Part shown: positions 8,765 to 18,380 of the stretch, piece by piece | Numbering within the stretch: position 1 is the stretch's first letter | How the letters are laid out: every line of letters begins with the position of its first letter | NCBI GenBank assembly: GCA_023539395.1 | Contig: JAKCEX010000012.1 | Coordinates: forward strand, 1-32,408 | Direction: 5' to 3' | From: Candidatus Geocrenenecus arthurdayi | GTDB taxonomy: Archaea; Thermoproteota; Nitrososphaeria_A; Caldarchaeales; Wolframiiraptoraceae | DNA length: 32,408 nucleotides | Notes under the pieces: model-generated | Databases searched by the model: none | Told to the model about the DNA's origin: nothing | Seen by the model: only the letters and a program-made list of their open reading frames with translations | Made by a program: the position numbers and the translations under genes

Positions 8765-9658
8765 TTACTTAATCCGCTTACCGTAAACGCATCTTGAGGC
8801 TTCATCATATTCTACTAGGAATCCTGCTTGCCTCATCCTTTCTATTACTCCTCTCCATATCTTCTTTCCAGAATGTACTCCGGGCTGCCCAACATAATGG
8901 ACTATCCTTCCATTAGGCTTTAATGCTCTAGCAAGCTTAAGGTAGAATTCAAGACTATATAATTCTCCTGCAATAGATATTCTCGGAGGGTCATGTATAA
9001 TTATATCAAAGTATTCTGAATATTCTTCAATACCTTCTACTACGTCTCCATGATATATCTCTATCTTTTCATCTTCCAACCATTTAGACCAAGGATTTAA
9101 AGTTGCTATACTTAATACATTTTCATCAACTTCAAATGTTACTATTCTGCATGCACCTTTTCTCAAGGATTCTATAGCAGTATATCCTAGACCCATACAT
9201 GTATCAAGAACTCTACAGCATTTGAGACGCCCTAGTAGCGATATCTTCATCTTTGCGTCAATATCGGGGGTAACATCTCTGATTCTATGCATGTGTATCC
9301 CATCTATTTCTAGTGTTGGTGGATGAAGCCATTTTACGAAGACAAGCTTATAGAAGTGTTTTTCAGCGATATGTATTGGTAAGAGCTCCCCACCTTCAAT
9401 GTAGTATATATCCCTCTCCCTATCAGCAATCTTCTCAAGCTTACTCCATTCTATAAGCTCTCCTCTAACCTCTATACCTTCACTTGTTAACTTACAGATT
9501 TCTCTAGATAATCCCAAGTCTAGAGAAACTTCTATAGATTTAGCTTTACAATCCTTAGCTTTAAGAATCTCTGAAATTACAGGATAACACAAAGTGGGCT
9601 TACCAGCCCAGTGAAACCTGACTAGTCTAAGGCTACTCTTCGTCAAGGCATCCTCCAT
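8765..9658 (-). CDS. Predicted archaeal SAM-dependent methyltransferase (COG2521-like)
   Basis: VLDTCMGLGYTAIESLRKGA motif I, TFEVDENVLSIATLNPWS, IIIHDPPRISIAGELYS, GRIVHYVGQPG. Confidence 0.8.
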   Translation of the reverse strand: MEDALTKSSLRLVRFHWAGKPTLCYPVISEILKAKDCKAKSIEVSLDLGLSREICKLTSEGIEVRGELIEWSKLEKIADRERDIYYIEGGELLPIHIAEKHFYKLVFVKWLHPPTLEIDGIHMHRIRDVTPDIDAKMKISLLGRLKCCRVLDTCMGLGYTAIESLRKGACRIVTFEVDENVLSIATLNPWSKWLEDEKIEIYHGDVVEGIEEYSEYFDIIIHDPPRISIAGELYSLEFYLKLARALKPNGRIVHYVGQPGVHSGKKIWRGVIERMRQAGFLVEYDEASRCVYGKRIK

Positions 9659-9716
9659 TTTACAGTATCCCCTTAAGCTTAATTATTTATTATCTCCAGC
9701 AATGATTATTTAATAG

Positions 9717-10514
9717 ATGAGGAGGGGTATCATTATTTCAAAGATTGACCCTGTATCGATGGGTGTTGCTCAGATTCTAATAGAGTCATTTGATTTCAAG
9801 CTTAATGGAGGAGTCTATAGGAGGGGAGATATTGAGATACACTTCATAGATGAGAAGCATATTTACGCTGAAATGATCGGGGAGAAGCTTGGAATAGACC
9901 TAGCAGTATTTCCATCATCTCATAAATCTGAGAAAGGCATACAAGCTTTTCTCACCCACCCCGTTGGAAATTGGAAAGATGAGGCCCTCTATGGTGGAAT
10001 ACCTAGGAAACTCTCTAAGACTAGCGGTTTAATGCTTAGAAACTCTCTACAAACTCTAATGGAAGAGGCAGATAGACTCCATATACATGGGTGGGATGTG
10101 AGACTTGAAGTTACACATCATGGTCCATACACAGAGACCCCATCCGTCTTTATAGAAGTAGGTGGAGGCGATGATTTCAATCTAACTAGGAGGGAACTAG
10201 AGGTTGTGGCCACTGCAACATATAAAGCTGCTACCACAGATATACGTAAGGATGTGGAAGTAGCTGTAGGGTTTGGAGGAGGCCACTACGCTCCCACATT
10301 TACAAAGCTTGTAGCTAGTGGTGAGTATATCATAGGCCATATGTGCCCAAAGTATGCTCTACCTATAGATGAAGTAATGGTTAAGGAGGCAGTAGAGAAG
10401 AACGTGGAAAAAACAACATACGCGTTAATAGATTGGAAGGGAGTATCATCGGATCATAGAAGAGAACTCCTCATCATGCTTAAAAGACATGATTTAGAGA
10501 TAACTAAGGTTTAA
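9717..10514 (+). CDS. dtdA: D-aminoacyl-tRNA deacylase, archaeal type (DtdA/DTD2)
   Basis: LEVTHHGPYTETPSVFIEVGG, VAVGFGGGHYAPTFTKL, IGHMCPKYALP motifs typical of archaeal/plant DTD2. Confidence 0.9.
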   Translation: MRRGIIISKIDPVSMGVAQILIESFDFKLNGGVYRRGDIEIHFIDEKHIYAEMIGEKLGIDLAVFPSSHKSEKGIQAFLTHPVGNWKDEALYGGIPRKLSKTSGLMLRNSLQTLMEEADRLHIHGWDVRLEVTHHGPYTETPSVFIEVGGGDDFNLTRRELEVVATATYKAATTDIRKDVEVAVGFGGGHYAPTFTKLVASGEYIIGHMCPKYALPIDEVMVKEAVEKNVEKTTYALIDWKGVSSDHRRELLIMLKRHDLEITKV

Positions 10515-10548
10515 TATCTAGATTACCTGATCCTGATTTAAAACAATG

Positions 10549-10561
10549 CTTTTAAATAAAA
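10549..10561 (+). promoter_or_regulatory. TATA-box promoter for the COG2522-type regulator
   Basis: cttttaaataaaa centred about 30 nt upstream of ATG 10584, consistent with a near-leaderless transcript. Confidence 0.55.
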
Positions 10562-10583
10562 GCTATGAATTCTTCATATTGGG

Positions 10584-10958
10584 ATGCAGCTTCCTTCAGA
10601 AATAGAAGCTAGATACGTTCTCCCTGCTCTTAGAGCATTAGTAGCTAAGAAGCTTGTCTTAGAGAAGGGGTATACTCAAGAGAAGGCTGCTAGAGCTGTT
10701 GGTGTAACACAAGCAGCTATCAGTAATTATATTAGAGGTGTTAGAGGGTTCAGGATATACTGGGAGAACAACCCAATAGTTCTTAAGTATGTTGATAAGA
10801 TTGTAGAGTTAATAGTAGGTAAGAGCGACCCCAAAGAGATAACCAGAGAATTCAATCAGATGTTAACAGAATTAAGGAAAGCCGGCGTTCTTTGTAGACT
10901 GCATAAGAATGTTGAACCATTCGTAGATATAGATGAATGTAATGTGTGCTTTGAATAG
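10584..10958 (+). CDS. HTH transcriptional regulator (COG2522-type) with C-terminal CxxH/CxxC motif
   Basis: GYTQEKAARAVGVTQAAISNYIRGVRG HTH; CRLHKN...DIDECNVCFE. Confidence 0.85.
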   Translation: MQLPSEIEARYVLPALRALVAKKLVLEKGYTQEKAARAVGVTQAAISNYIRGVRGFRIYWENNPIVLKYVDKIVELIVGKSDPKEITREFNQMLTELRKAGVLCRLHKNVEPFVDIDECNVCFE

Positions 10959-10973
10959 CCCTGGTGGATCTAG

Positions 10974-11264
10974 ATGGTTAGGATAACTGTTAAAGCCTTT
11001 GCAACTATTAGGGAAGCTATAGGAGAATTTGGAAAAATATCACTTGAGTTTCCAGAACAAGTAACAGTGAAGAACTTAATAGAAGTTTTATCTAAGAATT
11101 TCGGTGAAAGATTTAATTCAGAAGTTCTAGATGATAATGGGCTGCCTAAGAAGACTATAAAGATATTTGTAAATGGTAGGGATATAGAATTCCTAGATGG
11201 GTTATCTACAATTCTTAAGGATGAAGATGAAGTAGCATTAATTCCACCTATAGCTGGTGGATAA
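10974..11264 (+). CDS. moaD: MoaD/ThiS-like ubiquitin-fold sulfur carrier
   Basis: KAFATIREAIGEFGKISLEF...DEDEVALIPPIAGG with terminal Gly-Gly. Confidence 0.88.
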   Translation: MVRITVKAFATIREAIGEFGKISLEFPEQVTVKNLIEVLSKNFGERFNSEVLDDNGLPKKTIKIFVNGRDIEFLDGLSTILKDEDEVALIPPIAGG

Positions 11265-11572
11265 ACCTATCTTCAAAGAATAGATTATATGAAGAAAAAC
11301 TACGGTGGACCCTCTTACATTTAATTTAACCCTGGCATGACACTGATTTCTCCGCTTCTCTACATGAGCTTTAATCATGACTCATATCTTAGCATAATAG
11401 AAGAATTATTCATGGGAGTCGTGATGTCTTCTAAAATAATCGAATCCCAGTAAGATTTAGAGGCTGCTCCTCTAATTACGGCATCTACTGTTTCTCATCC
11501 GAGATGAGGTGGAAGATGTATTCTGAAATATAATTTTAAATTATCTTAATTTGTTGATTCTTCTGGTTTTCT

Positions 11573-12319
11573 ATGAAAGCTCTTAGTATGAGGGAAATTG
11601 AAAGATATGATAGGCAGATAAGAATCCGTGAACTGGGTGTGGAGGGACAGCTTAAGCTTAAAAATTCTAGAGTTCTAGTAGCTGGAGTTGGTGGATTAGG
11701 AGGTATCGCTACAATGTATCTAGCTGCTGCTGGAGTTGGATTTATTAGAATAGTAGATGAAGGAGTGCTAGAATTAAATAACTTGAATCGTCAAATACCA
11801 TACTCTGAGAAGGATCTTGGAAGACTTAAAGTCGAAGCTGCTGCTGAAAGACTCAAGTCTCTTAATTCAGATATCACCATCGAACCTATCCCAGAGAAGA
11901 TTACTTCTGAAAATGTAGATGAGTTACTAAGAGATATAGACTTAGTTATTGATGGATTGGATAATTTCAAAACAAGATTAATAATTAACGATAAGTGTAT
12001 CGAGTATAGAATACCATTCATCCATGGAGCAATATATTCTTTTGAAGGTAGATTAATGACGGTTATCCCTGGAAGGAGTCCATGTCTCCGATGCTTGATA
12101 CCTTCAGCTCCACCAGAATATGATACTATACCCGTTATAGGTCCTATACCTGGAGTAATAGGGTGCCTTGAAGCTCTTGAAGCAGTAAAGATAATTACAG
12201 GTGTAGGTAAACCATTCACTGATAGTATACTGATATTTGATGGACTGAATCTTGAATTTACATCTATACCTATAGCTAGGTCTCCTAGATGCCCAGCATG
12301 TTCTATTCTTACCGACTAG
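11573..12319 (+). CDS. moeB: MoeB/ThiF-family E1-like adenylyltransferase
   Basis: RYDRQIRIRELGVEGQLKLKNSRVLVAGVGGLGG, LNRQIPY, IDGLDNFKTRLIIND, CLRCLIPS, CxxC (CPAC). Confidence 0.88.
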   Translation: MKALSMREIERYDRQIRIRELGVEGQLKLKNSRVLVAGVGGLGGIATMYLAAAGVGFIRIVDEGVLELNNLNRQIPYSEKDLGRLKVEAAAERLKSLNSDITIEPIPEKITSENVDELLRDIDLVIDGLDNFKTRLIINDKCIEYRIPFIHGAIYSFEGRLMTVIPGRSPCLRCLIPSAPPEYDTIPVIGPIPGVIGCLEALEAVKIITGVGKPFTDSILIFDGLNLEFTSIPIARSPRCPACSILTD

Positions 12320-12339
12320 AAAAAAAGGGAGGGTTAAGG

Positions 12340-14172
12340 TTAGATTATTCCAAGTTGTTTGAGACGTTCTTCCGGTATAGTTCCATCTATGTTCCATCCA
12401 TGCTTCTTATAGTATTCATCTAGAAGCTTGTTCAATGTTGCTTCATCTATTACATGACCTTTTGACGGGCCACTAGGAGATGGCTCAGTCATGAACCTCT
12501 TCGGAAGCCTATCATCTTTTCTGGATAGACCATGTAGTTGGTTAAAGTATCTTTCCTGAGTCCAGATCCTCTCACCTATGTCTAGAACATCATCTGTACT
12601 TATATCCCATCCAGTATAAGCCGAGAATAAGGCTGCGTAATCTTCAAGTCCAAGAGCGAATGTACTGAATTTACATAGATCAAGGCTATCTACGAATGCG
12701 AATAGCCTCTCCAATAAATGTACGAGTTCTACTTTATTCTCTACTGCAAGCGGGTCAGTCTTGTATGGTATCCCTAGAATCTCAGAAGCAGGCGTATAAG
12801 CTCTTAAGTGACATGCACCTCTATTTGAAACCGCGTATCCCAGTGCAAACCCCTTCAAACCCCTGGGATCATATGCAGGAATACATTGACCTTTAACAGC
12901 CATTGCTAAATCTGGGTCTCCAAGTAACTGAGCGGCTTTAGCTCCTCCTTCAGCTAGAGTGTTTCCCAAGTCAGTCTCTCTATACGTAAGCCTCTTAGTG
13001 AGTTCTACAAATTTATCTATGTCTCCCCATTTTATACTCTCTTTAATTAGTCCTCTCTCAGAAGCTTCTGCAGCTACAGCGAGTGTAGCTCCAAGCTCTA
13101 TGGTATCTACCCCATAGAGGTTTGCTAAGTAATTTAGGTAGGAGACTGCTTCAATGTGTCCAACGCCTATCATTGCTCCTAGAGACCATACTGTTTCATA
13201 TTCGGGGCCCTCGGACTTGTGTTTGAATTTTCCATCAAATACTTGTACTTCTCTTTTACATGCTACTGGGCATGCATGGCATGTAGGTGTATTCTTTAAT
13301 ATCGTACCTCTTAGGTTTTCTCCCGAGATATAATAGGCGAATTCAAACATTGTATCTTTAGCATTCCTAGTAGGCCATGCACCGATCTCATTAACAAGAT
13401 TAACTAGTACGGATGTTCCATATACGGATAATCCACCTTTCTTAGGCCCAGTAATAGGGCTTTCATTAATCTTCTTTAAAGCCTGCTGTCTTGCTTTCTC
13501 AAATTCATCTGGTCTAGCTGGTTTAGGCATATCTTTTTCCTCACCTAGTATTGCTAAACATTTAACCTTCTTCGACCCCATCACTGCTCCCATACCAGTT
13601 CTACCCGAGGCTCTGCCCATCGACTGCCTGCCATAGTGCATTATGTTTGCAAAATTCACTTTATTCTCTCCAGCTGGTCCTATACCATAGAATTGTACAT
13701 CTTCACCGTGCTTCTCCCGTAGCATGCGATATGCTTCTTCAGTTGTCTTACCCCATAGGTTCGAAGCATCCTCGATGGATACTGTCTTATCTTTTACAAG
13801 TAGGTAGACTGGTTTATCGCTTGCGCCTGTGAGTACTACTCCATCGAATCCAGCCCATTTTAGTGTTGCGCCAGCCCATCCTCCTGCATGAGCGTCTCCG
13901 AAGATGCCTGTAAGAGGCGATCTGGATACTGCGCATATCCTACCACTCATAGGTGTGAGTGTCCCAGTTAGCGGTCCATTCATTATTGCTAGTACATTTT
14001 CTGGTGAGAGGGGATCTTTACCGACAGCATGCTTAAGAATTATTCTACCTCCAAGCCCTCTTCCCCCAATAAACTTCCTAGCTTCTTCTTCATCTACTTC
14101 TTGATATTCAACTTTCTTATTCGTTAGGTCTACCCAGGCAATTCTATTTGCATATCCCCCTGCCTTTACCAT
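12340..14172 (-). CDS. aor: Aldehyde:ferredoxin oxidoreductase (tungstopterin enzyme)
   Basis: GGRGLGGRIILKHA, MSGRICAVSRSPLTG, CHACPVACKREVQ, DSLDLCKFSTFA; 610 aa, typical AOR architecture. Confidence 0.93.
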   Translation of the reverse strand: MVKAGGYANRIAWVDLTNKKVEYQEVDEEEARKFIGGRGLGGRIILKHAVGKDPLSPENVLAIMNGPLTGTLTPMSGRICAVSRSPLTGIFGDAHAGGWAGATLKWAGFDGVVLTGASDKPVYLLVKDKTVSIEDASNLWGKTTEEAYRMLREKHGEDVQFYGIGPAGENKVNFANIMHYGRQSMGRASGRTGMGAVMGSKKVKCLAILGEEKDMPKPARPDEFEKARQQALKKINESPITGPKKGGLSVYGTSVLVNLVNEIGAWPTRNAKDTMFEFAYYISGENLRGTILKNTPTCHACPVACKREVQVFDGKFKHKSEGPEYETVWSLGAMIGVGHIEAVSYLNYLANLYGVDTIELGATLAVAAEASERGLIKESIKWGDIDKFVELTKRLTYRETDLGNTLAEGGAKAAQLLGDPDLAMAVKGQCIPAYDPRGLKGFALGYAVSNRGACHLRAYTPASEILGIPYKTDPLAVENKVELVHLLERLFAFVDSLDLCKFSTFALGLEDYAALFSAYTGWDISTDDVLDIGERIWTQERYFNQLHGLSRKDDRLPKRFMTEPSPSGPSKGHVIDEATLNKLLDEYYKKHGWNIDGTIPEERLKQLGII

Positions 14173-14237
14173 AACATAGAAAATATGTTGGCCAGGGGAT
14201 ATATTGTTTACTCAATCATTGAGGTCACGGTATTACC

Positions 14238-16193
14238 CTACCCAAATATCTTCCGACCAGTCTCAGGGCATGTCTTATAATAGGGTATTTCTTCAAGTTT
14301 CCTGTGGAATGATTCGCTTCTCAAGGTTTCTATAAACCTCTCTACGCTTTCTTTTGATAACCTATCTTTCCTGACTGCAAAGTCAAAGTATTCTTCTGCT
14401 AGTGGGATGAAATCTAATCCATAGAGTTCTGCAACGTATCCTACAGCTATCCCTACATCAGCTCTCCCTTGAGCAACTGCAGAAGCCACGGCTGTATGCG
14501 TTTTAACTTCGTAAGTATACCCTCTAATCTTCTTCTCAGGTTCTCCTACTCCAAGTTCTGATAACTTTATGTCTAGAAATGTTCTGACACCTGAGCCTTT
14601 TACTCTATTTACAAATATGACGTCTTCTCTTAAGATATCTTCTATTTTCTTGATATTCTTAGGGTTTTCCTTAGCTATTACGAGACCTATTGTTCTTATG
14701 TATCCTCTGTAGATCTCCACCTCATTCTCTAAACCCATCTTCCTAGGCATGTGGATATTATATTTACGTGTTTCAGGGTCTAGTAAATGCGTTCCAGCAA
14801 TATCTGCTTCACCCCTCTTTAATGCTCTCCAACCTGAGAATGAGCCTACATTAACCTGTTTAGCATCCCATAATCCAGCTTCATCTAGAAGAATGCTGAG
14901 AGCTGGACAATTACTTCCAACGATAGAGATGCTGGGAATCTTCAATGGTTGGAATAGTTTCACTGCAACTTCTTCATCTTCAGATAGATATTGTTTCTCT
15001 TCTTCAATATCTATGAAGCCATCAGCTATTGATAATGTTGTAGCTGCACCAGAATCTCCTAATACTGGGTAGGCTATGAGCCCCTCCGCTGAGCTTAATA
15101 CCTGGACTGGGATGAGATGTCTTCTACCTTTTCCCGTCTCAATTCTTATAGGTATCTTTGCTTTAACAATATTTTCTTCTCCAAAACTCTGCATCCCCAT
15201 CATCTTCATAATGATAGGTTTAGCTAGAACCATGAATACCATCATAGCTGAGAGGGGGAATCCAGGTAAACCTATCAGTAGCTTATTATCTTCTGTAGCA
15301 GCTATAACGGTAGGTTTACCTGGCTTAATCTTTAACCCATGTATGAGTACTCCTCCAAGTTCTTCGAATACTCTATAGATTATATCTCCAAACCCAGCCG
15401 AAGTACTACCTGAAGTTACAATTATATCGTATTTTTCTAATGCTTTTTCGATGGATTTCTTGATAACTATATAGTTGTCAGGTAAGATACCGTGGAAATC
15501 AACTTTTACACCTAAATCTTTCAACATTGCTGATATAGCATGACTGTTAACATCATATATTTTGCCTGGCTTGAGCTTCTCTGATATGGGAATTAACTCA
15601 TTACCTGTTGAGAATATAGCTACTCTAGGTGTAGCATAGACTTTAACCTCACTGCATCCCACAGCTGCTAGAGCACCCATCTCCCTAGGACCTATTCTTC
15701 TACCTCTCCTCAATATCAAGTCTCCAATAGATGCATCAGACCCTGTTTGCGCAATATTCTCCCCTGGAGATACACCTCTATAAACCAGTATGTCTCCGTC
15801 TTCAGTTTTAGTATACTCTACCATGACTACAGCATCTGCTCCACGAGGTATCGGTGCACCTGTAGATATCTCTACGCATGTTCCCCTATAAATCTCTATA
15901 TTTGGTATGTCTCCGACCTCAACTTTACCTAATAGTTTTAGCTTAGCAGGGTTTGCTTCATCAGCATTGTATGTGTCTTCAGCTATAACTGCATACCCAT
16001 CTACTGTACTCCTATCAAATGGTGGGGAGTCAACACGTGCATAAACATCTTCTGCAAGGATACGACCGTAAGCATGGTGTAGTGGGACAGACTCTATACC
16101 TAGAGGTTTAATCCCTCCCATTTTTTCATCAATAATTCTAAGAGCTTCTTCGAGAGATACAAGTTTATGGAAAACTAACGCCATCCTATTCAC
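14238..16193 (-). CDS. moeA: MoeA-like molybdopterin molybdotransferase fused to a C-terminal periplasmic-binding-protein-like domain
   Basis: N-terminal MoeA (DSPPFDRSTVDGYAV, EISTGAPIPRGADAVV, STGNEL, TSGSTSAGFGD, GLPGFPLSA). C-terminal IVGSNCPALSILLDEAG...RGEADIAGTHLLDPETRKYN...GRADVGIAVGYVAELYGLDFIPLAEEYFDF. Confidence 0.92.
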   Translation of the reverse strand: MNRMALVFHKLVSLEEALRIIDEKMGGIKPLGIESVPLHHAYGRILAEDVYARVDSPPFDRSTVDGYAVIAEDTYNADEANPAKLKLLGKVEVGDIPNIEIYRGTCVEISTGAPIPRGADAVVMVEYTKTEDGDILVYRGVSPGENIAQTGSDASIGDLILRRGRRIGPREMGALAAVGCSEVKVYATPRVAIFSTGNELIPISEKLKPGKIYDVNSHAISAMLKDLGVKVDFHGILPDNYIVIKKSIEKALEKYDIIVTSGSTSAGFGDIIYRVFEELGGVLIHGLKIKPGKPTVIAATEDNKLLIGLPGFPLSAMMVFMVLAKPIIMKMMGMQSFGEENIVKAKIPIRIETGKGRRHLIPVQVLSSAEGLIAYPVLGDSGAATTLSIADGFIDIEEEKQYLSEDEEVAVKLFQPLKIPSISIVGSNCPALSILLDEAGLWDAKQVNVGSFSGWRALKRGEADIAGTHLLDPETRKYNIHMPRKMGLENEVEIYRGYIRTIGLVIAKENPKNIKKIEDILREDVIFVNRVKGSGVRTFLDIKLSELGVGEPEKKIRGYTYEVKTHTAVASAVAQGRADVGIAVGYVAELYGLDFIPLAEEYFDFAVRKDRLSKESVERFIETLRSESFHRKLEEIPYYKTCPETGRKIFG

Positions 16194-16254
16194 CTTTAAA
16201 GTATCTTAAAAGGTTAATATTTCTATATCCTAAATAATCTTTTTTACACCCTAA

Positions 16255-17553
16255 TTAAGTTTGGTTGCCATGTATTACTGGATCGAATAATTCTACTTCT
16301 ACTTCTTCTCCTTCATCGTATCCTTCTAGGTTTTCAGGGATAACTAATAATCCATTAGCTTCTGTTAATGTTGAGATTAACCCTGACCCAGTCAATCTTA
16401 ATGGTTCAACAATATAGCTATCTCCATACTTTACTAATCTTACTCTAACGTAGCTCCTCATGCCTGAGAGTGATGCTACCCGTCTTTTAAGTCTTCCAAC
16501 AATCTTCGGGGATGGCTCACTTCTGGTACCTAGCAGCGCTTCTATAGTTGGTTTCACGAATAGGTTAAAACCTATTAAAGCTGCCACTGGGAAGCCTGAG
16601 AGCATGAATACAAGCTTATCTCTAACTAATCCAAAGCCAGTGGGTTTACCAGGTCTCATAGCCAACCCGTGTACCAATACTTTCCCGATGAGATTGACAG
16701 CTAAGAATACTAAATCTCTTCTACCTATGCTTGTCCCACCAGTAGTTATTAAAGCATCACAATTCTTTAAGCCATCTTCAATCTTCTCTGATATTAATTC
16801 AACATCATCTTCAACTGTACCTAGGTCTACTGGTTCTCCTCCACATGAACTAATCAGCGCTTTCAACATAATCTTTGAGCTATTAACTATTTTCCCAGGC
16901 TTAAGTTCTGAACCTAGCTCAACAAGTTCACTTCCAGTAGAAAGTATTCCTATTCTAGGTTTTGAGAAAACCTTTACATGGCTAATATTGAGGGATGCTA
17001 GAGCACCTATATGCCAAGGCTTAATCCTCGTACCACGCTTCACTACTAGTTCTCCCATCTTAAAGTCTTCCCCTTTTCTTGATACATTCTGGAAAGGATG
17101 AACCTGTTTATACACTTCTACTAATCCTGGTTTAATCTCCTTGGTATCCTCCGCCATTATTACAGCATTAGCATTAAGAGGCAGTGGAGCGCCAGTTGCC
17201 ACTTCTACTGCTTCACCTTTATCAATCCTGAGGGAGCCCGGCTCATCTCCAGGCATTAGAGAGCCTACAATCTTTAACTCTATCGGATTAGATGGAGAAG
17301 CACTGAATGTATCTTCAGCTATGACTGCATATCCATCTACAGCGCTACGGTCAAAAGACGGGATATCGAATGGAGCATAGATATCTTCTCCACAAACTCT
17401 ACCATGCGATTCTAGTAATGGAAGAACTTCAGTATCTTTCTTTTCCTGCTTCTCTAGTACCTCTCTTAATATTTGGAGAGCTTTCTCAACGCTTGTTAAT
17501 CTCTTAAATCCCTCCATCTCCAACTTCATTGCTTCATCTACCCTAGGTTTCAT
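16255..17553 (-). CDS. moeA: MoeA, molybdopterin molybdotransferase (second paralog)
   Basis: FDIPSFDRSAVDGYAVIAEDTF, EVATGAPLPLNANAVIMAEDT, STGSELVELG, TTGGTSIGRRD, GFPVAALIGFN. Confidence 0.92.
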   Translation of the reverse strand: MKPRVDEAMKLEMEGFKRLTSVEKALQILREVLEKQEKKDTEVLPLLESHGRVCGEDIYAPFDIPSFDRSAVDGYAVIAEDTFSASPSNPIELKIVGSLMPGDEPGSLRIDKGEAVEVATGAPLPLNANAVIMAEDTKEIKPGLVEVYKQVHPFQNVSRKGEDFKMGELVVKRGTRIKPWHIGALASLNISHVKVFSKPRIGILSTGSELVELGSELKPGKIVNSSKIMLKALISSCGGEPVDLGTVEDDVELISEKIEDGLKNCDALITTGGTSIGRRDLVFLAVNLIGKVLVHGLAMRPGKPTGFGLVRDKLVFMLSGFPVAALIGFNLFVKPTIEALLGTRSEPSPKIVGRLKRRVASLSGMRSYVRVRLVKYGDSYIVEPLRLTGSGLISTLTEANGLLVIPENLEGYDEGEEVEVELFDPVIHGNQT

Positions 17554-17655
17554 AGTTCTAAGTTAAAAAATTTCACAGTAATATCAATAGTCCTTATAAC
17601 TAGAAAAGATATAATATTGAAATGTAGCCTCTAGATAATATTATGTGGGGAGAGA

Positions 17656-18186
17656 TTGAAGAGATTCAATCTAATTGTTACAACTTTTAGGAGGCAGGAA
17701 GCTATTGCAGCTTCTGAGCTTAGAGACCTTCTGACGTATCTAGGGGATAAAGAACCTGAAGTTGAGATGACTAAGATTTCAGGTCTTATAACAGCTTCAA
17801 CAAGCCTAGACCCATTCTACGTTATAGAGAAGGTTAGAGAGATATTATCGAGTGAGCCTTGGAGGATTAGCAGTCTTCTAAGATTTATACCAGTTGAAGA
17901 AGTTGTCTCAACTAAAATTGAGGATATTGCAGAAGCAGCTGGTAAACTATCTAGTAAGATTCCTAGAGAATCTTCTTTCAGGATAACAGTCGAGAAGAGA
18001 CATACATCTCTCTCAAGCCAAGATATTATAAAAGCCGTGGCAGAAAAAATCGAGAGGAGAGTAGACCTTAAGAATCCAGATTACATTGTATTGATAGAAG
18101 TCTTGGGCGGAGTAACAGGGGTCTCAGTGATAAAACCCGAGCAGATAGTAAGTTCGATGAAGCATGAAAAATCAGAGCATATTTAG
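17656..18186 (+). CDS. THUMP-domain protein (TTG start)
   Basis: FNLIVTTFRRQEAIAASELRDLL...TTSLDPFYVIEKVREIL...SFRITVEKRHTSLSSQDIIKAVAEKI...NPDYIVLIEVLGGVTGVSVI; upstream GGGGAGAGA SD-like. Confidence 0.82.
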   Translation: MKRFNLIVTTFRRQEAIAASELRDLLTYLGDKEPEVEMTKISGLITASTSLDPFYVIEKVREILSSEPWRISSLLRFIPVEEVVSTKIEDIAEAAGKLSSKIPRESSFRITVEKRHTSLSSQDIIKAVAEKIERRVDLKNPDYIVLIEVLGGVTGVSVIKPEQIVSSMKHEKSEHI

Positions 18187-18258
18187 CAAATTAATTACAT
18201 ATGTTCATGTGGCCAGAATAAAGTTCAACTACTTTTCATTTATGAGGGTGATGTATAG

Positions 18259-18375
18259 ATGCAAGCTACATTAAATGATACTATGATAGATTTTCGGGGA
18301 ACCTACCTGTATTACTTCTTGAGACCACATGATTTTAGATGGCCACTTCTGACGATTGATATCTTACAGTACTAG
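18259..18375 (+). CDS. Possible 38-aa small ORF
   Basis: MQATLNDTMIDFRGTYLYYFLRPHDFRWPLLTIDILQY*, ending 5 nt before the start of 18381..18947; below the ORF-track cutoff. Confidence 0.25.
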   Translation: MQATLNDTMIDFRGTYLYYFLRPHDFRWPLLTIDILQY

Positions 18376-18380
18376 AAAAT

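Noticed and set aside
12104-12397. 97-aa minus-strand ORF spanning the moeB/aor 3' ends
   Set aside because: Overlaps two confident genes; Tyr/Trp-rich translation without motifs.
14749-15378. Plus-strand ORFs 107 and 100 aa
   Set aside because: Shadow ORFs opposite the moeA-PBP fusion.
16460-17101. 213-aa plus-strand ORF
   Set aside because: Antisense to well-supported moeA; no recognisable domain, composition typical of a shadow ORF.
18240-18352. Possible C/D-box sRNA (GTGATGT, ATGATAG, ATGATTT, CTGA)
   Set aside because: C/C' boxes deviate from RTGATGA, no convincing D' and wrong guide spacing; the 38-aa ORF is a better reading.
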